From Rhodospirillales bacterium (GTDB lineage Bacteria > Pseudomonadota > Alphaproteobacteria > Rhodospirillales > Magnetospirillaceae), in assembly GCA_030040955.1 (NCBI GenBank), contig JASHSH010000319.1, positions 1 to 11,456 on the forward strand: a DNA stretch of 11,456 nt. The letters run 5' to 3'. The notes beneath the pieces were generated by a model. It saw nothing but the letters and a program-made list of their open reading frames with translations. It did not search any database and was not told where the DNA came from. Position 1 is the stretch's first letter. Each line of letters begins with the position of its first letter. Below are positions 6,859 through 11,456 of this stretch, piece after piece. The position numbers and the translations under genes were made by a program.

Positions 6859-7599
6859 TCACATGGCCGCAACGATCATCCCCACCTCGGTTCCCGCCCC
6901 TGCGCCGAACATCTCGGCCGCGCTGCCCTCGCGCACGGCGATCTCGGCCAAACCGATCGAATTCTCATACCAGAAAGCGCCGTCCGGCGGCACATCCGAA
7001 AAGGTCCGGGCGCGGCGGAGCCGCAACCCCGCCAGTTCGAGATCGGAGCCCGCGGGCACCAAACCGGCACGCAGGCCGGTCATCAAATTCCCGAACCTGT
7101 CGACATAAATCACGGCGGCGAGATGATCGGGCCAATCCGGATGCCGCGCCGGCGCCGCGGGAACGAGGCCGGCACGCTCGGGCGCCTCACCGCGCGCGAG
7201 TCGCGCGGCGGCGGGAGCGAACAGGTCGCGGCCGTGAAAGCTGGCCGAGATCGGCGCGGCCGGCACCGGGATGGCGAATCCGGCGACCTCGCGGGCGCGG
7301 CGCAGCAGCGGCTCGAACAGCCCGTTGCCGGGACCGACGAACCAGCGCCCGTCGATACGCACCGCCTCGGCCGAGCGCGTGCCGCCCACGCCCGGATCGA
7401 CGACGCAGAGGAAGGTGGCGCCGGCGGGAAATCGCTCGGCCAGCGCGGCGAGCAGATAGGCCGATTCGCGGGGCCGGAAGGCGGGCGCGTCGGCGAGCAG
7501 GTCGACGACCGGAATGCCGGGCGCGTCGCGGATCAGCGCCGCCTTCACTTGGCCGATATAGGGACCGTCGAGACCGAAGTCGGTGAACAGAAGGATCAT
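6859..7599 (-). CDS. SAM hydroxide adenosyltransferase (SAM hydrolase, DUF62 family)
   Basis: The family cleaves S-adenosylmethionine to adenosine and methionine with water as nucleophile, and is related to fluorinase and chlorinase. The 246-residue protein shows TDFGLDGPYIGQVKAAL at 6-22, VVDPGVGGTRSAEAV at 66-80, GPGNGL (89-94), SASFHGRDLFAP (118-129), YVDRFGNLMTGL (165-176) and FWYENSIGLAEIAV (209-222). Asp68, Arg75 and His122 correspond to the Asp-Arg-His water-activating triad described for the hydroxide transferases. The halogenases lack that triad, so hydrolysis rather than halogenation is expected. The ATG is preceded by a G-rich run that may serve as Shine-Dalgarno but lies inside a strong hairpin. 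It starts 54 nt after the flgE-like stop on the same strand. Confidence 0.93.
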   Translation of the reverse strand: MILLFTDFGLDGPYIGQVKAALIRDAPGIPVVDLLADAPAFRPRESAYLLAALAERFPAGATFLCVVDPGVGGTRSAEAVRIDGRWFVGPGNGLFEPLLRRAREVAGFAIPVPAAPISASFHGRDLFAPAAARLARGEAPERAGLVPAAPARHPDWPDHLAAVIYVDRFGNLMTGLRAGLVPAGSDLELAGLRLRRARTFSDVPPDGAFWYENSIGLAEIAVREGSAAEMFGAGAGTEVGMIVAAM

Positions 7600-7603
7600 C
7601 GCG

Positions 7604-7631
7604 CCGCCGCCCCCACCCGCGCGGGCGGCGG
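7604..7631 (-). other. 9-bp GC hairpin covering the SAM hydrolase ribosome site
   Basis: On the + strand CCGCCGCCC (7604-7612) and GGGCGGCGG (7623-7631) are perfect reverse complements around a 10-nt loop. In the - strand transcript this forms just after the flgE-like stop and ends 4 nt before the SAM hydrolase ATG. It could attenuate read-through from the sigma-54-driven flgE-like gene or hide the G-rich ribosome site. It has no T-tract. Confidence 0.4.
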
Positions 7632-7653
7632 GCTCGCGCGCCGCTCCGCGCGA

Positions 7654-8931
7654 TCAGGTTACCAGATCGCGCAGCGTCTCGATCATATCGTTGGCGGTGG
7701 AGAAGACCTTGGTCGCGGAATTGTACGCGGTCTGCGTGGTGACCAGGTTGGTGAACTGGGTGTTGAGATCAACATTCGAGGATTCGAGATTGCCGGGCGC
7801 GAGCGAGGTGCCGCTCCCCAGGCTGCTGACCGGGCTGACGGTGAGGGTGCCGGCATTGGCGGTCTGGGTGAATTCGGTGCCGCTGATCTCGTTGAGCTGA
7901 TCGGGCGCCGAGAAAGTGGCGACGGGCACGGTGTAGAGCAGCTGGGTCTGCCCGTTGGTGTAATAGCCCGTCAGGTTGCCGGAACTGTCGAATTGGACGT
8001 CCTCGAGCGTGCCCGAGGCGTAGCCGTTCTGCGTCGTGTTGTTCAGCACCAGGCTGCCCGACGCGAGTTGCGACATCTGGGTCAGATCGACGTTGATCGA
8101 ACTGGTGGTGCCGTCCGCCCAGTCGATGTTCACCGTGTTCGACCCGGTGGTCCCGTCGAAGTTGCCGGCGCCGTCGAACGAGATGGTCTGCGGCGTGGTC
8201 GGCTGGACCACGGTGCCGACGCTTGGATCGACCGAGTAGGTCACCGTCCAGGTGTCCGAGCCGTCCGGGGTGAAAGTGAGGTCGAGGCTCTGTGTGTTGA
8301 AGGAATTGTCGTAGATCGGCTCGCTGGCGGAGACGGGATCCTGCGATCCGGCGGGCAACGAGCCTTGCAGGGTTACCTGCGTGGTCGCCTGGCCGTTCTG
8401 CGTGGAGCCGAGATCGAAGCCGACCGCGGTCAGGCCGGAGACCCCGGACGAGGTGTCGGCCACGCCGTCGACGGCGGCCCAGCCCATCAGATAATTGCCC
8501 TGACCGTCGGTCAGATACGAAGTGGTGTCGGTCGCCGGGCTGGACAGCGAGCCGGCCAGGCTGGCGGTGGTCGAGGAAGAGGAGCTGACCGCCTGTTCCG
8601 TGAAATCTCCGGCGCGGGTGTAGACGGCGCTGCCCGATCCGTCCAGCTCCGAATTGAGGACGAAGAATCCAGAGCCGTTGATCGCCAGATTGTCGAACAC
8701 GCCCGTCGATTCGAGGCTGCCCTGCTGGGTGATGTTCTGCTGGGCGATCGGCTGCACGCCGAGCATCTGGGAACCCGCGGTTTGCTCGGACAGCACCGTC
8801 TGGAACTCGTCGGTGGTGCTCTTGTAGCCGACCGTGTTGACGTTGGCGATGTTCTGCGAGATCACGCCCAGCGCGTTCGACTGCGCTTGAATCGCCTCGA
8901 CGCTGTTGGTGAACGCACCCCAGAGCGACAT
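7654..8931 (-). CDS. flgE: Flagellar hook protein, FlgE-like
   Basis: FlgE polymerises outside the cell into the hook joining rod and filament and is exported by the flagellar type III system. The 425-residue protein has the rod/hook N-terminal helix (MSLWGAFTNSVEAIQAQS, 1-18), then LGVISQNIANVNTVGYK (21-37), the FlgE/F/G core NLAINGSGFFVL (81-92), and the C-terminal SSNVDLNTQFTNLVTTQ (384-400) with TAYNSATKVFSTANDMIETL (401-420). The middle (about 115-340) is Ser/Thr/Gly-rich and variable, as in hook proteins. No cysteine is present. The ATG at 8931 was chosen because an upstream start at 8973 would fall inside the sigma-54 promoter and add residues outside the family. Its length suits FlgE rather than the shorter FlgF or FlgG. 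No flgD or other hook gene adjoins it, so a second hook-like paralogue is possible. Confidence 0.87.
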   Translation of the reverse strand: MSLWGAFTNSVEAIQAQSNALGVISQNIANVNTVGYKSTTDEFQTVLSEQTAGSQMLGVQPIAQQNITQQGSLESTGVFDNLAINGSGFFVLNSELDGSGSAVYTRAGDFTEQAVSSSSSTTASLAGSLSSPATDTTSYLTDGQGNYLMGWAAVDGVADTSSGVSGLTAVGFDLGSTQNGQATTQVTLQGSLPAGSQDPVSASEPIYDNSFNTQSLDLTFTPDGSDTWTVTYSVDPSVGTVVQPTTPQTISFDGAGNFDGTTGSNTVNIDWADGTTSSINVDLTQMSQLASGSLVLNNTTQNGYASGTLEDVQFDSSGNLTGYYTNGQTQLLYTVPVATFSAPDQLNEISGTEFTQTANAGTLTVSPVSSLGSGTSLAPGNLESSNVDLNTQFTNLVTTQTAYNSATKVFSTANDMIETLRDLVT

Positions 8932-8972
8932 CGGTCCAATCCCGTGCGGGCGGAATCGCCCACCGCTTGGCA

Positions 8973-8988
8973 AGCAAGTGCCGTGCCG
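8973..8988 (-). promoter_or_regulatory. Sigma-54 (-24/-12) promoter of the flgE-like gene
   Basis: On the - strand the sequence reads CGGCACGGCACTTGCT. This matches the sigma-54 consensus TGGCACG-N4-TTGCW with only the leading T changed to C. The invariant GG (8986-8987) and GC (8974-8975) are separated by exactly 10 nt. The predicted start is near 8962, leaving a roughly 31-nt leader to the ATG at 8931. Middle and late flagellar genes of alphaproteobacteria are often sigma-54 dependent, so the target gene fits. Confidence 0.78.
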
Positions 8989-9027
8989 TGTCTAGAGGCT
9001 TGAATTCAGGCGATTCGTCCGGGAATT

Positions 9028-9048
9028 CGCGGGCAATAGCTGCCCGCG
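9028..9048. promoter_or_regulatory. Inverted repeat 1, possible FlbD/ftr-type enhancer site
   Basis: CGCGGGCA (9028-9035) and TGCCCGCG (9041-9048) are perfect reverse complements around a 5-nt spacer. The centre at 9038 is about 75 bp upstream of the predicted sigma-54 start of the flgE-like gene. The arm ends, GGCA-N5-TGCC, are the same as in the next repeat 32 bp away. It could also fold as part of the decarboxylase 3' end. Confidence 0.5.
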
Positions 9049-9057
9049 GGAAGGCTT

Positions 9058-9082
9058 GCCCCCGGCAGATTTTGCCGGGGGC
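9058..9082. promoter_or_regulatory. Inverted repeat 2: possible ftr-type enhancer and decarboxylase terminator
   Basis: GCCCCCGGCA (9058-9067) and TGCCGGGGGC (9073-9082) form a perfect 10-bp stem with a 5-nt loop. It lies 6 nt after the decarboxylase stop, where a terminator is expected, although the T-tract is missing. On the - strand the core reads CCGGCAAAATCTGCCGG, close to my memory of the Caulobacter ftr element bound by FlbD. Its centre (9070) is about 107 bp upstream of the predicted sigma-54 start, the usual distance for such enhancers. Both roles may apply. Confidence 0.55.
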
Positions 9083-9088
9083 GCGGCC

Positions 9089-10219
9089 TCAGATATAGAC
9101 CGACTGCAGCGGCTGGAAGCCGTTGAAGTTCACCGAGGCGTAGCTCGTGGTATAGGCGCCGGTGGCATGGATGCGCACGCGGTCGCCCACTTTCAGCGAG
9201 AGCGGCATCTTGTAGCGATGCGTCTCGTAGAGGATGTCCGCCGAGTCGCAGGTCGGCCCGGCCAGGATGACCGGTCCGGACGCGCCGCGGCGCTCCGGCG
9301 TTTCGATCCGGTACTTGATCGATTCGTCCATGGTTTCGATCAGGCCGCCGAACTTGCCGATGTCGAGATAGACCCAGCGCACGTCCTCGCCGTAGGACTT
9401 GCGCGAGATCAGCACGACCTCGGCCTCGATCACGCCGGCATCGCCGACCAGCGAGCGGCCCGGCTCGATGATCATGCGCGGCAGATCGTTGCCGAAATGC
9501 CGGGTCATCGCGCGCATGATCTCGCTGGCGTAGGCATCGACCTGCGCCACGTCGTCGCGATAATGCGCCGGCAGCCCGCCACCGATATTGATCATCTTGA
9601 GCCCGATGCCGGCCTCGGACAGCTCGGTGAACAGCATCGACGTGCGGCCGATGGCGATGTCCCACTGGTCGAGCTTGGTCTGCTGCGAGCCGACATGGAA
9701 CGACACGCCGTAGGGATCGAGCCCGAGCGTGCGCGCGAGCACGAGCAGGTCCTTCGCCATGTCGGCCTCGCAGCCGAACTTGCGCGAAAGCGGCCACTCG
9801 GCCCCGTCGCAGGTCATCAGCAGGCGGCAAAACACGCGCGCGCCGGGCGCCGACTCGGCGAGCTTGCGCAGCTCAGCCTCGGAGTCGAAGGCGAACAGGC
9901 GCACGCCCTTCTCGAACGCCCAGGCGACGTCCTTCTGCTTCTTGATCACGTTGCCGTACGAGATGCGGTCGGGCGCGGCGCCGGCGGCGAGCACCTGTTC
10001 GATCTCGGCGCGGCTCGCCGTGTCGAAGGAGGACCCCAGCTCGGCCAGCAGGCCGAGGATCTCCGGCGCCGGATTGGCCTTCACGGCATAGAACACCTCG
10101 GCCAGCGGCAGATAGCGCCGCAGCGCCTGGTAGTTGTCGGAGATCGCGTCGAGATCGACGACGAGGATCGGAGTGTCGGGGCGCTTCTCTCGAAAGAAGC
10201 GGGTGATTTTGGCGGTCAT
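9089..10219 (-). CDS. Ornithine/lysine decarboxylase, PLP fold type III
   Basis: This enzyme decarboxylates ornithine to putrescine (or lysine to cadaverine), the entry step of polyamine synthesis in the cytoplasm. The 376-residue protein belongs to the eukaryote-like, alanine racemase-fold family. Lys47 in FYAVKANP binds PLP, His175 in FHVGSQ stacks on the cofactor, GGG at 213-215 and EPGR at 252-255 bind its phosphate, and Cys324-Asp325 in GPTCDSAD complete the active site at the dimer interface. The C-terminal TGAYTTSYASVNFNGF (353-368) is typical. Many alphaproteobacterial members accept both substrates, so ornithine-only use is not assured. GGGAG at 10226-10230 is 6 nt before the ATG. 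A long structured leader with an upstream ORF precedes it, suggesting feedback control. Confidence 0.94.
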   Translation of the reverse strand: MTAKITRFFREKRPDTPILVVDLDAISDNYQALRRYLPLAEVFYAVKANPAPEILGLLAELGSSFDTASRAEIEQVLAAGAAPDRISYGNVIKKQKDVAWAFEKGVRLFAFDSEAELRKLAESAPGARVFCRLLMTCDGAEWPLSRKFGCEADMAKDLLVLARTLGLDPYGVSFHVGSQQTKLDQWDIAIGRTSMLFTELSEAGIGLKMINIGGGLPAHYRDDVAQVDAYASEIMRAMTRHFGNDLPRMIIEPGRSLVGDAGVIEAEVVLISRKSYGEDVRWVYLDIGKFGGLIETMDESIKYRIETPERRGASGPVILAGPTCDSADILYETHRYKMPLSLKVGDRVRIHATGAYTTSYASVNFNGFQPLQSVYI

Positions 10220-10299
10220 CTCAAGCTCCCGGTACGCGCGTGTTGCGTTCAGCCGGTCGCCGCTGCGGGGACGGGCCCCGCGGAAGCGAGCAGGCGCGA

Positions 10300-10334
10300 A
10301 CGAAGTCGGACGGCCCTCGGGCCTACGACTTCGT
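10300..10334 (-). other. Leader hairpin overlapping the end of the upstream ORF
   Basis: ACGAAGTCG (10300-10308 on +) and CGACTTCGT (10326-10334) are perfect 9-nt reverse complements. Between them an inner GGCC/GGCC stem (10312-10315 with 10320-10323) extends the structure. In the transcript the first arm is codons 36-38 of the upstream ORF, and the stop codon (10325-10323) lies inside the hairpin. A ribosome finishing the ORF must open it. Confidence 0.6.
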
Positions 10335-10439
10335 GCAGTTCAGGGAGCTGGTGGGCGACGGAACCGTGCCTTGGCCGAGCACGCCACGGAACGGCGGCTC
10401 GGTAGCGCGGTTGGTGGAGCAGCGATGGACATCCAACAT
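10323..10439 (-). CDS. Upstream ORF / candidate 38-residue leader peptide
   Basis: An ATG at 10439 follows GGAGG (10448-10452) with an 8-nt A-rich spacer (GGAGGAAAAAGCTATG), the best Shine-Dalgarno in the window. The ORF runs 38 codons to TAG at 10325-10323. The product contains VHRCSTNRATEPPFRG (4-19) and ends SSLNCTKS; it has no membrane segment and resembles no protein I know. Its end overlaps the 10300-10334 hairpin, and codons 31-33 pair with the decarboxylase Shine-Dalgarno. By analogy with the enterobacterial speFL leader peptide, which stalls on ornithine, it could sense ornithine or polyamines; that is inference. The frame is open further upstream to 10514, but only this start has a good ribosome site. 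Confidence 0.5.
   Translation of the reverse strand: MLDVHRCSTNRATEPPFRGVLGQGTVPSPTSSLNCTKS
10375..10402 (-). other. Bulged hairpin inside the upstream ORF
   Basis: CCGAGC (10375-10380) and GCTCGG (10397-10402) pair, continued after a one-base bulge (10381) by CGCC (10382-10385) with GGCG (10393-10396), leaving a 7-nt loop. In the transcript it spans codons 13-22 of the upstream ORF. It may be one of alternative folds controlled by ribosome position. Confidence 0.45.
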
Positions 10440-10555
10440 AGCTTTTTCCTCCGGAGTGCCGGGGCTCAGACCGGCAGACATCAGAAGAACGCCTTGACGT
10501 CGTTGCTTAACCAACTTGGGCCAGAGGCACGTGCGCGGTACGTCTGAGAACGCTA

Positions 10556-10584
10556 TTTATAACATTCTGCGAGAATGAAAAGAG
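10556..10584 (-). promoter_or_regulatory. Decarboxylase promoter with palindromic operator
   Basis: On the - strand TATAAA (10561-10556) is a good -10; at 17-nt spacing the -35 (CTCTTT, 10584-10579) is poor. The spacer holds the perfect palindrome CATTCT-CGC-AGAATG (10577-10563), ending 1 nt before the -10. A weak -35 with a palindrome in the spacer suggests control by a repressor or activator. The predicted start near 10549 would give the 330-nt leader. Confidence 0.42.
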
Positions 10585-10602
10585 GAATCTTGCAGTTCGA
10601 TG

Positions 10603-10631
10603 AAAAATTCATAATCCCTGGCCCGCCAGGG
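10603..10631 (-). terminator. Probable terminator after thiG
   Basis: On the - strand CCCTGG-CGGG-CCAGGG (10631-10616) forms a 6-bp hairpin with a 4-nt loop, followed by ATTATGAATTTTT, ending near 10603. The T-run begins a few bases later than ideal. It lies about 90 nt after the thiG stop and just before the decarboxylase promoter, a sensible place to end the thiamine transcript. Confidence 0.45.
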
Positions 10632-10667
10632 GGTTACCCCTCCACCCGTCCGATGGTGATTTTCCGG

Positions 10668-10684
10668 CCACCATGGAATGGTGG
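10668..10684 (-). other. 7-bp hairpin in the thiG 3' region
   Basis: CCACCAT (10668-10674) and ATGGTGG (10678-10684) are perfect reverse complements around a 3-nt loop. The stretch lies 34 nt after the thiG stop, without a following T-run. It may protect the 3' end of the mRNA or be a protein site. No ORF with a credible ribosome site was seen in the gap between 10585 and 10717. Confidence 0.3.
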
Positions 10685-10717
10685 AAAGGCCCGTGAAATG
10701 GGCGCAATTACTGGGGG

Positions 10718-11456
10718 TCAGATCATCCCGCCGAGCGGCGAGGACGGGTCTGCGTAGCGCTTCTTCGGCATGCGTCCGGCGCGGTAGGCGAGGCGTCCGG
10801 ACTCGACCGCGAGCCGCATCGCGCGGGCCATCGCGATCGGGTCCTTGGCCTCGGCGATGGCCGTGTTCATCAGCACGCCGTCGCAGCCGAGCTCCATCGC
10901 CACGGTGGCATCCGACGCGGTGCCGACGCCGGCATCGACGAGCACGGGCACCCGCGCCTGTTCCACGATCATGCGGATGTTCACCGGATTCTGGATGCCG
11001 AGCCCGGAGCCGATCGGCGCGCCCAGCGGCATGATCGCGCAGCAGCCCAGCCCCTCGAGCCGGCGCGCGAGAATCGGATCGTCGGTGGTGTAGACCATCA
11101 CCTGGAACCCGTCCTTGATCAGCGCCTGCGCGGCCGCGATGGTCTCGACCATGTCGGGATAGAGGCTCTTCTTGTCGCCGAGCACTTCGAGCTTGACCAG
11201 CTCCCAGCCGCCGGCCTCGCGTGCGAGGCGCAGCGTGCGCACCGCCTCGTCCGCCGTGTAGCAGCCGGCCGTGTTGGGCAGGAAGGTGTACTCCTTCGGG
11301 CTCACGTAATCGACCAGCATCGGCTGTTTCGGGTCGGTGATGTTGACCCGCCGCACCGCCACCGTGACGATCTCGGCGCCCGAGGCGCGCAGTGCAGCCG
11401 CGGTCTCGGCGAAATCCTTGTACTTGCCGGTGCCGACCAGGAGGCGCGAGCGGAAC
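10718..11456 (-). CDS. thiG: Thiazole synthase ThiG (5' end outside window)
   Basis: ThiG forms the thiazole phosphate ring of thiamine from 1-deoxy-D-xylulose 5-phosphate, dehydroglycine and ThiS thiocarboxylate, in the cytoplasm. The frame is open to the window edge (first full codon at 11455), giving 245 residues that begin FRSRLLVGTGKY. Full-length ThiG is about 255-260, so roughly 10-15 N-terminal residues are missing. Landmarks are VRRVNITDP (35-43), YTFLPNTAGCYTADEAVRT (56-74), the Schiff-base Lys88 in WELVKLEVLGDKKSLYPD, MPLGAPIGSGLGI (142-154), the phosphate-binding VLVDAGVGTASDA (171-183) and the C-terminal GRMPKKRYADPSSPLGG (227-243). Other thi genes and any TPP riboswitch would lie beyond the right edge. 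A GTG near 11362 is internal, not the start. Confidence 0.96.
   Translation of the reverse strand, partial: FRSRLLVGTGKYKDFAETAAALRASGAEIVTVAVRRVNITDPKQPMLVDYVSPKEYTFLPNTAGCYTADEAVRTLRLAREAGGWELVKLEVLGDKKSLYPDMVETIAAAQALIKDGFQVMVYTTDDPILARRLEGLGCCAIMPLGAPIGSGLGIQNPVNIRMIVEQARVPVLVDAGVGTASDATVAMELGCDGVLMNTAIAEAKDPIAMARAMRLAVESGRLAYRAGRMPKKRYADPSSPLGGMI

Larger units (their letters stand above)
10220..10549 (-). ncRNA. Structured 5' leader of the decarboxylase (speF-motif candidate)
   Basis: About 330 nt of transcribed leader is inferred from the promoter at 10556. In the transcript these can form in order: TGCCGG/CCGGCA (10471-10476 with 10457-10462); a bulged 10-bp hairpin (10375-10402); a 9-bp hairpin (10300-10334); and GCGGGG/CCCCGC (10265-10281). 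A 38-codon ORF occupies 10439-10323. AGCTCCC within the ORF (10343-10349) is exactly complementary to GGGAGCT at the decarboxylase Shine-Dalgarno (10224-10230). A conserved leader RNA called the speF motif is known upstream of ornithine decarboxylase genes in alphaproteobacteria, and this sits in the same place with similar size. Identity with that family is inferred from position, not from an alignment. Confidence 0.5.

Noticed and set aside
7123..9003. Long + strand open frame (626 codons) across the SAM hydrolase and flgE-like genes
   Set aside because: It is antisense to two well-recognised genes, its product is Gly/Arg/Val-rich with no family motif, and such long shadows are common in GC-rich DNA.
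9056..10405. + strand open frame of 449 codons opposite the decarboxylase
   Set aside because: Antisense shadow: low-complexity composition, no motif, and the - strand gene has all catalytic residues.
10240..10497. + strand frame of 85 codons in the decarboxylase leader
   Set aside because: No good ribosome site, no known family, and it opposes a leader with strong RNA structure on the - strand.
10585..10717. TPP riboswitch between thiG and the decarboxylase
   Set aside because: thiG is transcribed away from this gap, so the region is its 3' end; I also did not find the conserved CTGAGA and ACC-TGATC type blocks.

Overview
The window is GC-rich DNA with tight bacterial gene packing. Its gene families fit a flagellated alphaproteobacterium, perhaps Rhodospirillales-like; this placement rests on family resemblance only and the order is uncertain. 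No rRNA, tRNA, CRISPR array, insertion sequence or phage gene was seen.

Left part, + strand (about 1-5890): a possible C-terminal tail of an upstream gene; a short fliN (flagellar switch); a rhomboid intramembrane protease; a Prx5-type peroxiredoxin; a membrane-anchored or exported glucose/sorbosone (PQQ-type) dehydrogenase; then motA, motB and a response regulator with a receiver domain and an unrecognised C-terminal half. A GC-rich hairpin sits in the 39-nt convergent gap after the response regulator.

Right part, - strand (about 5929-11456, read from high to low coordinates): thiG (thiazole synthase, 5' end outside the window); a PLP-dependent ornithine/lysine decarboxylase of the eukaryote-like fold type III family, with a long structured leader; a flagellar hook (FlgE-like) gene with its own sigma-54 promoter; a SAM hydroxide adenosyltransferase (SAM hydrolase); and an MBL-fold phosphodiesterase-like hydrolase.

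Two regulatory regions stand out. First, the flgE-like gene has a -24/-12 promoter with exact GG-N10-GC spacing. About 75 and 107 nt upstream of the predicted transcription start lie two perfect inverted repeats sharing the core GGCA-N5-TGCC. Their centres are 32 bp apart, about three helical turns, which looks like a Caulobacter-type FlbD/ftr enhancer arrangement. One may also serve as the terminator of the decarboxylase gene. Second, the decarboxylase is preceded by about 330 nt of non-coding leader. This leader contains a 38-codon upstream ORF with a very strong Shine-Dalgarno, several stable hairpins (one overlapping the end of that ORF), and a 7-nt stretch in the ORF exactly complementary to the decarboxylase Shine-Dalgarno. 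It sits where the alphaproteobacterial speF leader motif is found and suggests control by translation of a leader peptide.

Flagellar genes (fliN, motA, motB, response regulator, flgE-like) are interleaved with metabolic and stress genes rather than forming one flagellar cluster.
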